From positions 3,410,001 through 3,474,000 of the forward strand of contig NZ_CP039290.1 in NCBI RefSeq assembly GCF_004798705.1: 64,000 bases of DNA. The letters are read 5' to 3'. The notes beneath the pieces are model-generated. The model did not search any database. It was not told the DNA's origin and worked only from the letters and a program-made list of their open reading frames with translations. This stretch comes from Arthrobacter sp. PAMC25564 (GTDB lineage: Bacteria; Actinomycetota; Actinomycetes; Actinomycetales; Micrococcaceae). Shown here piece by piece: positions 23,292 through 32,459 of this stretch. Position 1 is the first letter of the stretch. Every line of letters starts with the position of its first letter. The position numbers were made by a program, and so were the translations under genes.

Positions 23292-26200
23292 GTGACTGAA
23301 CAGCAACCGCACGACCGGAACCGCCCGCCTACAGACCTCGTGTACCGGGCGCAGCTGCCGGGCGCCCTGGCGGCGCCGCCGGAGCGCACGCTGATCGACA
23401 TCCTCCAGGACACCGCCCACCGCTTCCCGGACGCCTCGGCCCTCGACGACGGCCAGAGCTCGCTCAGCTACGCCCAGCTCCTGGCGGAGGTCCGGTCCAC
23501 CGCGACGCAGCTGCACATGGCCGGGCTCGGCGCGGGCGACAAGATCGGCGTGCGGATTCCGTCCGGTACCAACCAGCTCTACATCTCGATCCTGGCCGTG
23601 CTGATGGTGGGCGCGGCCTACGTTCCGGTGGACGCCGACGACCCGGACGAGCGGGCGAAACTTGTCTTTGGCGAAGCGAACGTCGCGGGCATCCTGCACG
23701 GCGGCGGCGAGATTGTCACGGACGCCAAGCGGCCCAAGCCGTTCCCTGCCGGGAGGCTGCCAGGCCCCGACGACGACGCCTGGGTGATCTTCACGTCCGG
23801 CTCGACCGGAACCCCCAAGGGCGTCGCCGTGCAGCACCGCTCCTCGGCGGCCTTCGTCGACGCCGAGGCCAGGATCTTCCTGAAAGACGAGCCGATCGGG
23901 GCACAGGACCGCGTCCTCGCCGGGCTCTCCGTCGCCTTCGACGCGTCCTGCGAGGAAATGTGGCTCGCGTGGCGCCATGGCGCCTGCCTGGTGCCCGCTC
24001 CCCGGGCGCTGGTGCGGACCGGGATGGACCTCGGCCCGTGGCTGATCAGCCACGGCATCACGGTCGTCTCCACGGTCCCCACGCTCGCCGCGCTGTGGCC
24101 CGTCGAATCCCTGGAAAGCGTCCGGTTGCTGATCTTCGGCGGCGAGGCCTGCCCGCCCGAGCTCGCTGAGCGGCTCGCCGTCGAGGGCCGTGAGGTTTGG
24201 AACACCTACGGCCCCACCGAGGCCACGGTCGTCGCGTGTGCGGCGCAACTGGGCGGCACCGGGCCGGTCAGGATCGGCCTGCCGCTGGACGGCTGGGACC
24301 TAGCCGTCGTCGACGCCGATGCGCTGCCCGTCGGCGAAGGCGAGGTGGGCGAGCTGATCATCGGCGGCGTCGGGCTGGCCCGTTACCTGGACCCGGCGAA
24401 AGACGCCGAAAAGTACGCGCCCATGCCCTCGCTGGGCTGGGAGCGCGCCTACCGCTCGGGGGACCTGGTGCGCTACGAGGCCGAAGGCCTCGTATTCCAG
24501 GGCCGCGCCGACGAGCAGGTCAAACTCGGCGGCCGACGGATCGAGCTGGGCGAAATCGACGCCGCCCTGCAGGCGCTGCCGGACATCGCCGGCGCCGCCG
24601 CAGCGGTTCAGACGACGGCGGCTGGCAACCAGATCCTCGTCGGTTACCTGGCCCCCGTGGCCGGCCAGGAGGTCGACCTCGCCACCGCGCGGGAGCTGTT
24701 GGGCGCCAGCCTGCCGGCCCCGCTGATCCCCCTACTCACCCTCGTGGATTCGCTGCCCACCAAGACCAGCGGCAAGGTGGACCGCCATGCCCTGCCGTGG
24801 CCGCTCACCGGCGCCGGAGCGGCCGATGCCGAGACCGCCCCGCTGAACCTCCCCGAAGATGCCCAATGGATCGTCCAACAATGGACCGCCGTGCTGGGCA
24901 GCGCCGTCGCGGACCTCGACGCCGACTTCTTCGCCTATGGGGGCGGCTCCCTCGCCGCCGCGCAGCTCGTGTCCGCCCTCCGCGTCCGCTACCCCACCAT
25001 CACCGTGGCCGACATCTATGCCACCCCGCGGATCGGCGCGCTCGTTGACGCGGCCCGCCAATCGCTGCCCGAGGGCGGTGCCGGCCCCGCGCCGGAGCGC
25101 ACCGTCCGGCCCACAACCCGCAAGTCCCAAATCTTCCAGACCCTGATGGGCGTTCCGCTGCACATCCTGGTGGGCATGCGCTGGCTGAGCTACCTGATGG
25201 CCGCCAACAACCTGCTGGCCGCACTGGCCGGCTTCAGCGCCGCCCCCACGATCTCCTGGTGGTGGGTCGGTGCCTCGTGGCTCGTCTTCGTCAGCCCCGC
25301 GGGCCGGATGCTGATCTCCATCGCTGCCGCCCGCATCCTGCTCCGGAACGTGGTGCCCGGAACGTATCCCCGGTCCGGCCGGGTGCACCTGCGGCTCTGG
25401 CTCGCGGAGCAGATCCAGGACCTCGCCGGTGCCATCAGCCTGGCCAGTGCCCCCTGGGTGCCCTACTATGCCAAGGCGCTCGGGGCAAAGATCGGCAACG
25501 ATGTCCAGCTGCACTCGCTCCCACCCGTCACCGGGCTGCTCTCCCTCGGCAGCGGCGCCAACATCGAGCCGGAAGTCGATCTGTCCGGCTGGTGGATCGA
25601 CGGGGACATCGTCCACATCGGTGCCATCCACATCGGCCCCGGCGCGACCATCGGGGCGCGCAGCACGCTCATGCCCGGCGCGACAATCGGCGCCGGGGCC
25701 CAGGTGGAGCCAGGTTCGGCCGTACTGGGGAAGGTGAAGGCCGGGCAGCTCGTCGCCGGATCGCCTGCGGAGCGGCGCGGCAAGGCCAAACATTCCCGGC
25801 CGGGCACTCCCCCTGAACATCATCTGATCGGCCGGCTCTGGTTTGCGGCCTTCGCTGCGGCCTCGGCCCTGCTGGCCCTGATCCCGTACGTCTCCGCTGC
25901 CGCCGCCGCCCTGGTGGTCTACCTGTTCATTCAGGGCAGCACCTCGCTGTCCGCGGCGCTCCCGGAGCTGGTGTTGTCCCTTCCGCTGGCTGCGCTGGCC
26001 TGGTTCCTGGCCAACCTCCTGCTCATCCTGGTCACCACCAGGCTCCTCGGCGTGGGGCTGAAGGAGGGCTACTACCGGGTGCGCAGCCGGATCGGCTGGC
26101 AGGTCTGGGCCACGGAACGGGTCCTGGACCTGGCCCGCGACCTGCTGTTCCCGATCTACGCCAGCCTGTTCACACCGGTCTGGCTGCGGCTCCTCGGCGC

Positions 26201-27245
26201 CAAGGTCGGCAGGAATGTGGAGGCCTCCACGGTGCTGCTGATCCCCAAGATGACGACCGTGGGCGAGGGTGCCTTCCTGGCCGACGACACCATGGTGGCG
26301 TCCTACGAACTCGACGGCGGCTGGATGAGGATTGCCCCGGCCAAGATCGGCAAGCGCTCCTTCCTCGGCAACTCAGGGATGACCGCGGCCGGACGGAACG
26401 TCCCCAAGAACTCCCTCGTGGCGGTGCTGTCGGCGACGCCTGCGAAGGCAAAATCCGGGACATCATGGCTGGGGAGCCCTCCCGTGCGGCTCCGGCGCAC
26501 CGCCATCGCTTCCGACGACACGAGGACCTACGAGCCGCCTTTCCGGCTCAAGGTTGCCCGCACCCTGTGGGAGCTGTGCCGCTTTGTCCCGGTGGTGCTG
26601 ACGGTCGCCATCGTGGCGGGCGTCCTGCTGGCCTTCGACTGGCTGGCCGCCGCCTTCAACTACGGGGTGGCCGCCGTCCTGGGCGGGGTGGTGGTCCTGC
26701 TGGCCGGCGCCGTGGCGGCAGGCAGCGCTGTGGTGGCCAAATGGGTCCTCGTGGGACGGATCCGTCCCGGTGAGCACCCGCTCTGGAGCTCATTCATCTG
26801 GCGGAACGAGGTGGTCGATACCTTCATCGAGATGGTCAGCGCCCCGTGGTTCGCGCGCGCGGCCTCCGGAACACCGGCCCTGGTCTGGTGGCTCCGGGCC
26901 CTCGGCGCCAGGATCGGTGCCGGCACCTGGTGCGAGAGCTACTGGCTTCCCGAGGCGGATCTCGTCACCCTGGGCAGGAATTCCACGGTCAACCGCGGCT
27001 GCGTCGTGCAGACCCATCTGTTCCACGACCGTGTTATGAGCATCGACACTGTTACGCTCGATGACGGAGCAACCATGGGCCCGCACGGGGTCATCCTCCC
27101 GCAGGCCAGGATCGGCAGCGGCGGCACGGTGGGTCCGGCGTCGCTCGTTATGAGGGGCGAGACGGTGCCCGCCGCGACGTACTGGATGGGCAATCCCGTG
27201 AGCCCGTGGGGCGGACCGTCGGTGCCTGCCCCCAAGCCCAGGTAG
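23292..27245 (+). CDS. pls: Pls/PosA-type NRPS: epsilon-poly-L-lysine-like polymer synthetase
   Basis: Membrane-bound single-module NRPS of 1317 residues, close to the about 1319 known for Streptomyces Pls. Order: adenylation domain 1-500 (FTSGSTGTPKG 167-177, NTYGPTEA 304-311, SGKVDR 493-498); thiolation domain about 520-590 with phosphopantetheine Ser553 in GGGSL; then three repeats of two TM helices plus a left-handed hexapeptide domain (about 620-830, 848-1060, 1095-1310). There is no ordinary condensation or thioesterase domain. Residues aligned with the GrsA specificity pocket read D217 A218 E221 S260 I281 G283 T305 V313 V314 K495. The acidic E221 fits a basic substrate such as Lys, Orn or diaminobutyrate (inference). 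The GTG start is set by a leaderless promoter. An M1 peptidase follows; a PPTase lies at 40.9 kb. Confidence 0.9.
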   Translation: MTEQQPHDRNRPPTDLVYRAQLPGALAAPPERTLIDILQDTAHRFPDASALDDGQSSLSYAQLLAEVRSTATQLHMAGLGAGDKIGVRIPSGTNQLYISILAVLMVGAAYVPVDADDPDERAKLVFGEANVAGILHGGGEIVTDAKRPKPFPAGRLPGPDDDAWVIFTSGSTGTPKGVAVQHRSSAAFVDAEARIFLKDEPIGAQDRVLAGLSVAFDASCEEMWLAWRHGACLVPAPRALVRTGMDLGPWLISHGITVVSTVPTLAALWPVESLESVRLLIFGGEACPPELAERLAVEGREVWNTYGPTEATVVACAAQLGGTGPVRIGLPLDGWDLAVVDADALPVGEGEVGELIIGGVGLARYLDPAKDAEKYAPMPSLGWERAYRSGDLVRYEAEGLVFQGRADEQVKLGGRRIELGEIDAALQALPDIAGAAAAVQTTAAGNQILVGYLAPVAGQEVDLATARELLGASLPAPLIPLLTLVDSLPTKTSGKVDRHALPWPLTGAGAADAETAPLNLPEDAQWIVQQWTAVLGSAVADLDADFFAYGGGSLAAAQLVSALRVRYPTITVADIYATPRIGALVDAARQSLPEGGAGPAPERTVRPTTRKSQIFQTLMGVPLHILVGMRWLSYLMAANNLLAALAGFSAAPTISWWWVGASWLVFVSPAGRMLISIAAARILLRNVVPGTYPRSGRVHLRLWLAEQIQDLAGAISLASAPWVPYYAKALGAKIGNDVQLHSLPPVTGLLSLGSGANIEPEVDLSGWWIDGDIVHIGAIHIGPGATIGARSTLMPGATIGAGAQVEPGSAVLGKVKAGQLVAGSPAERRGKAKHSRPGTPPEHHLIGRLWFAAFAAASALLALIPYVSAAAAALVVYLFIQGSTSLSAALPELVLSLPLAALAWFLANLLLILVTTRLLGVGLKEGYYRVRSRIGWQVWATERVLDLARDLLFPIYASLFTPVWLRLLGAKVGRNVEASTVLLIPKMTTVGEGAFLADDTMVASYELDGGWMRIAPAKIGKRSFLGNSGMTAAGRNVPKNSLVAVLSATPAKAKSGTSWLGSPPVRLRRTAIASDDTRTYEPPFRLKVARTLWELCRFVPVVLTVAIVAGVLLAFDWLAAAFNYGVAAVLGGVVVLLAGAVAAGSAVVAKWVLVGRIRPGEHPLWSSFIWRNEVVDTFIEMVSAPWFARAASGTPALVWWLRALGARIGAGTWCESYWLPEADLVTLGRNSTVNRGCVVQTHLFHDRVMSIDTVTLDDGATMGPHGVILPQARIGSGGTVGPASLVMRGETVPAATYWMGNPVSPWGGPSVPAPKPR

Positions 27246-27311
27246 CCCCCGGGCCAGCGCCCGTGCAGCATCCACAGCCAGTCCAGCAACCGCAATCCCG
27301 AAGGCCGTCCC

Positions 27312-28688
27312 ATGAGTTCCAGCGCACCATCGAGCGCACCATCCGGCAACCGCAGCGTCCCGCCCGCTGGCGTGGAAGCCGGCGCGCCGGATCCCTACCT
27401 CCCCGGCCACGGCACCACCGCGTACCGGGTCACCCGTTACGAACTCGAACTGGACTACAAGCTCAGCAGCAACCGCCTGAACGGCCGAGCCATCCTGCAC
27501 GCGGTCACCCAGCGCCCGACCTCGGCCATTGTGCTGGACCTGGCAGGGCTCCGCGCCACCAGGATCCAGCTCAGCGGCCGGAAGGTGCGCAAGTTCAGCC
27601 AGCACGCAGACCAGCTCGTGGTGGTCCCCGACGCCGCGCTCCTGCCGGGTGAGGACTTCACCCTGGACATCCGCTACGAGGGCAACCCTGGCCCGCGCCG
27701 CGGCCTGTGGGGCGAAGTGGGCTGGGAAGAACTCACCGACGGCGTCCTGGTGGCCGGCCAGCCCAACGGGGCGGCGTCCTGGTTCCCCTGCAACGACCAC
27801 CCGCAGGACAAGGCCAGCTACCGGATCACGGTCACCACGGACGCCAACTACCGGGCCGTGTGCAACGGTGTGCTGCTTTCCCGCACCCGCCGGTCCAGCC
27901 GCGAGACCTGGGTCTACGAGCAGGCCGAGCCGATGTCCACCTACCTCGCCACGGTCCAGATCGGCCGCTACGAGCTCCTGACGCTCAACGCGGTCCGGCC
28001 AGCCGGGCAAGTGCCGCAGTACGCGGCGGTTCCGGCGTCCCTGACCGAGGCCGCCCGCAGGGGGCTCGCGCGCCAGCCCGAGATGATGCAGACCTTCACC
28101 AACTGCTTTGGCCCGTACCCGTTCGCGGACTACACCGTGGTGGTGACGGAGGACGAGCTGGAGATCCCGCTGGAGGCACAGACACTGTCCATCTTCGGTC
28201 CCAACCATCTGTTGCAGGACTGGGAATCGCAGCGGCTGATCGCCCACGAACTGTCCCACCAGTGGTTCGGGAACTCACTGACGGCGGCGTCCTGGAAGGA
28301 CATCTGGCTGCACGAGGGATTCGCCTGCTACGCCGAGTGGATCTGGTCCGAAGAGGCAGGCGTCATGCCCATCGCCCAGCGGGCGGCCGCCGCGTGGCGG
28401 AAGGTCAACGCCGCCGCCAAGGACATCCTGGTCGGCGACCCGGGGCCCGAGTTGATGTTCGATGACCGCGTCTACAAGCGCGGCGCCCTCACGCTCCACG
28501 CGCTTCGCCTTGCGTGTGGGGACCTGGCGTTCTTCGCGCTCCTTCACGACTGGGCGGACCACAACCGTCATGGCACGGTATCCACCCCCGAGTTCATCCT
28601 CGCCACCAACGCGGCGACCGGCATCGATGCGGAAGCCCTGCTGCACCCCTGGCTCTTCGAAGAGGCACTCCCGGCACTGCCGCGCTGA
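27312..28688 (+). CDS. M1-family zinc aminopeptidase
   Basis: A 458-residue metallopeptidase of the aminopeptidase N family. HELSH (312-316) with Glu335 in WLHEGF gives the HExxH-18-E zinc site. The N-terminal beta domain (about 35-230) precedes it. The protein is shorter than classic PepN (about 850) because it lacks the C-terminal helical domain. No signal peptide is evident. It starts 66 bases after pls with GAAGG before the ATG, so co-expression is likely. Known epsilon-polylysine-degrading enzymes of producers are zinc aminopeptidases, so self-protection or polymer trimming is a reasonable inference. Confidence 0.9.
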   Translation: MSSSAPSSAPSGNRSVPPAGVEAGAPDPYLPGHGTTAYRVTRYELELDYKLSSNRLNGRAILHAVTQRPTSAIVLDLAGLRATRIQLSGRKVRKFSQHADQLVVVPDAALLPGEDFTLDIRYEGNPGPRRGLWGEVGWEELTDGVLVAGQPNGAASWFPCNDHPQDKASYRITVTTDANYRAVCNGVLLSRTRRSSRETWVYEQAEPMSTYLATVQIGRYELLTLNAVRPAGQVPQYAAVPASLTEAARRGLARQPEMMQTFTNCFGPYPFADYTVVVTEDELEIPLEAQTLSIFGPNHLLQDWESQRLIAHELSHQWFGNSLTAASWKDIWLHEGFACYAEWIWSEEAGVMPIAQRAAAAWRKVNAAAKDILVGDPGPELMFDDRVYKRGALTLHALRLACGDLAFFALLHDWADHNRHGTVSTPEFILATNAATGIDAEALLHPWLFEEALPALPR

Positions 28689-29068
28689 ACCGGGTCCGGC
28701 GTTCGCCGGGGCGCCCCCTAGTACCACAGTCGTGCTTATGGGGTCTGTCCGCGGGTCTTGAAATGACAATATCGGGCGCGGTGTTGTTGTTTCGTCGCCA
28801 GGTTGAGTGTTCCAGGACGTGTTCCGGGCCGGTGGTCCGGTGCCATTGTTCGCCGATCCCGACGGTGGCACTGCCGGCACGTAGTGCAAGCCATGGGCTT
28901 CATGCCTCACCCACTTCGCTCAGCACGACATGTCAGCCGGTTCGGCCGAAATCCGGGAGATATGACCCCGGGCGTTGCAGCCGACTGTGGTCGACCACCC
29001 ACAGGAGCCTGAAGTCGCGGCTGTAGACGTAGGCGGCCTACCCATCGAGTACGAAATTGGATAGGAAA
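28689..29068. other. Unassigned region between the M1 peptidase and an IS remnant
   Basis: About 380 bases with no convincing gene. Codon-like composition is lost after the peptidase stop. A minus-strand frame over 28720-28910 ends abruptly and could be decayed transposase sequence, but I cannot assign it. The position next to an IS remnant suggests repeated insertion and deletion. Confidence 0.4.
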
Positions 29069-29213
29069 ATTGGGTATCTGCTTGGCTGGAGTAGGCTGAC
29101 GCATGACCGATTTACCGCCGCAGATGCCGTGCGCAGGCGTGGTCTATCCCAAGACATTTGGACAGTTTCAGGACTGGTTCAGTACCGATGATGCCTGTCT
29201 GGAATACCTGGCA
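29061..29213 (+). mobile_element. Truncated left end of an IS1595-family element
   Basis: The terminal inverted repeat (29069-29092) and the first 37 codons of the transposase (ATG at 29103) are more than 90% identical to the intact copy at 37469-38485. The frame runs MTDLPPQMPCAGVVYPKTF to EYLA, then TAG, at the join with an aldo/keto reductase fragment. The 8 bases before the repeat (ataggaaa, 29061-29068) differ by one base from those after the intact copy (aaaggaaa). Confidence 0.9.
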
Positions 29214-29374
29214 TAGGCGTCGGCGATGTCGAAGGTGGTAATGCCCAGATCCGGGGCCTGCCGGACGCAGGCCGTGGCAGCGTCCTGGTCGATCTGCTCA
29301 CCGTGCGTGCCCCAGTTCCCATAGGCCATTTCACTGATGTACATGCCGGAGGAACCAAGTTTGCGGTATTCCAT
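29213..29374 (-). pseudogene. Aldo/keto reductase, N-terminal fragment cut by the IS remnant
   Basis: The minus strand encodes MEYRKLGSSGMYISEMAYG to GITTFDIADAYA, about the first 54 residues of an NADPH-dependent aldo/keto reductase (KCNAB/YajO type). The catalytic Asp and the start of the Tyr motif region are visible. The frame then runs into antisense IS sequence. A good ribosome-binding site (CAGGAGC) remains. It was the last gene of the sucrose operon, 86 bases after fructokinase. Confidence 0.85.
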
Positions 29375-29460
29375 GCTCCTGTTGCCTTCGGAGTCAGATC
29401 CTGACGGCGGCGACGCGGGAGGGGTCTGAAATGTCGGAAGTATGGGTCTTGCTGCCCGGG

Positions 29461-30396
29461 CTATGACGCGGGCTGCAGATGGGTGCGGAGTTCCTCTAAG
29501 GTCGGGGGATTTGCGCCGGGGCGCCGCACGGTGATGGCGGCGGCCATGGATGCTGTGCGTCCCAGCTGCTCCAGAACAGCGGGCGCGAGGCCATCGGTCC
29601 CGCGGGTGAGGAGTCCCAGGATCAGGGCTGCCATGTACGAGTCGCCGGCGCCTATCGTGTCGGCGACTCCGGATTTCACCGATGGGATGTTCAGCCGTGT
29701 CGCGGCTGTGGCGAGCAGTGAACCATGTGAGCCTTTGGTGATGACTGCCAGGGAGGCACCCAACCCCAGGAGGTGCGCGGCGGTGTCATCCAAATCCTCC
29801 CGGGGGTAGAGCCATTGGGCGTCCTCATCGCTGAGCTTGACGACGTCCGTCAGGTGAACCAGGTCTTCGAAGATGGATTTTGCCTCAGCGTGGCTGCCGA
29901 GCAGGGCGGGCCTGATATTGGGGTCATAGGTGACCGTGCATTCGCGACGGCACTGCTGCAGGAGTGATTTGACTGCTTCGGCGCCCGGTGCGAGAAAAGT
30001 GGCGATCGAACCGGTGTGAAGCACCTTCGGGACGTAGGCGGGAGCGACCGGTTCAAGGGCCCAGGAAATGTCGAAGTCGTAGCTGGCGGACCCATCCGCG
30101 GCGAGCGTTGATGTCGCCGACGCGGTTCCGCCCAGGGAGTATGAGCCAGGCAGGAGCGTCACACCGGCACTGCGCAGGTGCCTGTCGATGGCGGCGCCGC
30201 GCTCGTCGTCGCCAATGGCGGTCAACAGCCCGGTGTTGACGCCGAGCCGGCCCAGCCCGTAGGCGACGTTGGCGGGTGACCCGCCGGGGTATTCGCTCGT
30301 ACCCTCGGGCGAGGTGACGACGTCGATGAGGGCTTCGCCGACAACGACGACGTCCAGGAACTGCCGGGCCGGGCCGGCGGCCTCGAGATAGTGCAT
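29461..30396 (-). CDS. Fructokinase (PfkB/ribokinase family)
   Basis: Phosphorylates fructose released by the neighbouring GH32 enzyme. The 311-residue protein has the PfkB signatures YPGGSPANVAYGLGRLG (about 36-52) and DTIGAGDSYMAA (246-257) with catalytic Asp252. I chose the ATG at 30396, preceded by GAAGAAAG, and rejected the 48-codon upstream extension. Context makes fructose the best substrate guess over other sugars. Confidence 0.92.
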   Translation of the reverse strand: MHYLEAAGPARQFLDVVVVGEALIDVVTSPEGTSEYPGGSPANVAYGLGRLGVNTGLLTAIGDDERGAAIDRHLRSAGVTLLPGSYSLGGTASATSTLAADGSASYDFDISWALEPVAPAYVPKVLHTGSIATFLAPGAEAVKSLLQQCRRECTVTYDPNIRPALLGSHAEAKSIFEDLVHLTDVVKLSDEDAQWLYPREDLDDTAAHLLGLGASLAVITKGSHGSLLATAATRLNIPSVKSGVADTIGAGDSYMAALILGLLTRGTDGLAPAVLEQLGRTASMAAAITVRRPGANPPTLEELRTHLQPAS

Positions 30397-30549
30397 GTCA
30401 TGTCTTTCTTCAGTTGGTGTGCTGCCGGGCTCACGGGTAATGATGCGGCGTTCACGCTGTGGCGTCGGCGATGCTGCGGGATTTGATGAGGCCTTGAGTG
30501 CCGTGAGGTCGGCGGGCAGCCGCTGCCGTTTCGAGGGCAAGTTCCGCCG

Positions 30550-32058
30550 TCAAGCGTATTGAGTGATACACAGGTTATTTAGGGTTGCTGTGCCGCCGAT
30601 GGTGTAGAGCGAGACGTCCGTGCTGGTGCTGGCGGGGAAGATCAGCTCCGACATGGTGACGTGGCCTCCCTGGGCGAAAACCTCGACGGAGCATTGGTCC
30701 ACGTAGATGGTGAGCTCATAGGAATTGCCCGCCGGTTCGATCGGGGCTGCGTCGATCGAGGCGAACGATTCGTGGAAGTGTGTTTGACCGGATTCCCGGC
30801 GGTCGACGACGATGCTCCCTTCCGCGGGCCGGATGCCGATGCGGGTGCCCTTTGTTCCGTTGCCGCGGACAATCAGTCCGAATTCCTCGGCTGTTCCGGC
30901 GGTGAGGGTTGCCTCGATCCGCTGGACGCTGCCCGCGGCACCGTCAAGGAGATGTGTGCCTTCGGATATCTCGACGACATCGGCCGTGAACGGCGGGTGC
31001 CCGGCAGGCAGCGAGGCGAGTTCCTGCGCGACCTGCTGCACCAGCCGCAAGCTCCCGTCCACGGTGTGCAGGGATACTTCACGGACCAGTGACATGGGGC
31101 TGCGCCACGGGGAGGTGGGGATGTTGTTGGCGTACTGCCAGTTGTTCATCCACGCGATCATGAGCCGCCGCCCTTCGGGAACGTCACTGAAGGAGACTGC
31201 CGCGTAGTAATCGCGGCCCCAGTCGAGCCACTGGTAGTCGCCCAGCCTGTCCGGGTCCTGCAGGCCTTCGGTGACCGTGGCGGCGGAGGTGAAGGTGACG
31301 CCGTCGAAATCTCCCACGAAGTACTGCCCGGCCGAGCCGCCGTTGGGGCCGCCGGGATTGAGGTTTACTGTCAGGACCCATTTGAGATTTTCCGGATCAC
31401 CGTCGACAGGCAGAGGGAAGAGGTCCGGACACTCCCACACGCCGCCGGTCGCGTTTGCCGGGCCGAAGCTGCTCAGCAGCTCCCAGCTCTTGAGGTCATG
31501 GGACTTATAGAGGACAACTTCGAAATCCTGGGCTTCCACAGCCACCATGACCCAGTAGCTCCCGGCGTCTGACTCATAGCGGAAGACCTTTGGGTCGCGG
31601 AAGTCGGATGATCCGCGGTTCAATACGGGGTTGCCGGTGTGCTTGGTCCAGGTGTAGCCCCCGTCGAGGCTGTAGGCCAGTGACTGGGCCTGGATGCCGT
31701 GGTGTACGGAGGCTGACTTGTAGGCGCTGGTGTAGACGGCCACCAGCGGCGCACTCGATTCTCTGCCGAATCCGCTGGAGTTGTGCCGGTCAAAGACGAT
31801 GCTGCCGGAAAAGATATCTTCGAGATCGTCGCACGCGATGGCGACCGGGTGCTCGGTCCAGGTCAGCAGGTCCGCAGAGGATGCGTGGCCCCAGGACATG
31901 TTTCCCCAGACATTGCCCAGCGGGTTGTTCTGGTAATAGAGGTGGTAGACGCCCTCATGGAAAATCAGGCCGTTGGGATCGTTGAGCCAGGTATTCCGGG
32001 CTGCGTAGTGCAGGGCAGGCCGGAAAGTGTCGGCCGTCGTGGCGGTCACGGCAGTCAT
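30550..32058 (-). CDS. GH32 beta-fructofuranosidase (sucrose/fructan hydrolase)
   Basis: Hydrolyses terminal beta-fructosyl bonds of sucrose or fructo-oligosaccharides. The 502-residue protein has the three GH32 catalytic motifs: WLNDPNG with nucleophile Asp27, FRDPK with Asp155, and WECPDLF with acid/base Glu209. A C-terminal beta-sandwich spans about 360-502. No signal peptide, so it acts on sugars imported by the adjacent ABC transporter. I chose the ATG at 32058; the upstream 80 codons look non-coding. Confidence 0.93.
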   Translation of the reverse strand: MTAVTATTADTFRPALHYAARNTWLNDPNGLIFHEGVYHLYYQNNPLGNVWGNMSWGHASSADLLTWTEHPVAIACDDLEDIFSGSIVFDRHNSSGFGRESSAPLVAVYTSAYKSASVHHGIQAQSLAYSLDGGYTWTKHTGNPVLNRGSSDFRDPKVFRYESDAGSYWVMVAVEAQDFEVVLYKSHDLKSWELLSSFGPANATGGVWECPDLFPLPVDGDPENLKWVLTVNLNPGGPNGGSAGQYFVGDFDGVTFTSAATVTEGLQDPDRLGDYQWLDWGRDYYAAVSFSDVPEGRRLMIAWMNNWQYANNIPTSPWRSPMSLVREVSLHTVDGSLRLVQQVAQELASLPAGHPPFTADVVEISEGTHLLDGAAGSVQRIEATLTAGTAEEFGLIVRGNGTKGTRIGIRPAEGSIVVDRRESGQTHFHESFASIDAAPIEPAGNSYELTIYVDQCSVEVFAQGGHVTMSELIFPASTSTDVSLYTIGGTATLNNLCITQYA

Positions 32059-32459
32059 GGGGTCTGAATCTCGCTTCTGTTCTGTGTTGGGAGCGCCCCC
32101 TAAGCGGGGACGACGTTTGAGTTGCTGGGTTATGAGCTCTTCGTGCAGCGGTAGTAGGCCCTCACCATTGCCGGGGCCGGCCGCGGGCTGGGTCAGCAGA
32201 GCGCCGGCATCTTGCTGCAGGGTTTCGACGATCGGGCCGCAGTTGTCCTGCCGGGTGGGATCGCGGCTTGTCCACAGGTCGAATGCCGGCTTTTCCAAAG
32301 CTCCGTTTGGTGGTTCTGCGGGACAGGCCCGGGCGGGGCGCTCAGCCGGAACGACTCAAGGCAATACAAAGACGCCGTGGGTGGTGGCCCCGGCCAGGGG
32401 CCGGCCCTGGCCAGGCGGTGTGGTGCAGCAAAACTGCTGGGCTTGAGAGGTAGCCGTGG
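32059..32459. other. Gap inside the sucrose operon
   Basis: About 400 bases between the second permease and GH32, unusually long for this operon. The open frame is an upstream extension of GH32 with no clear domain. No promoter or LacI-type operator that I trust is present; an internal promoter remains possible. Confidence 0.4.

Noticed and set aside
32059..32298. 80-residue N-terminal extension of the GH32 enzyme
   Set aside because: It shows no signal peptide or domain, while the GH32 fold begins right after ATG 32058.
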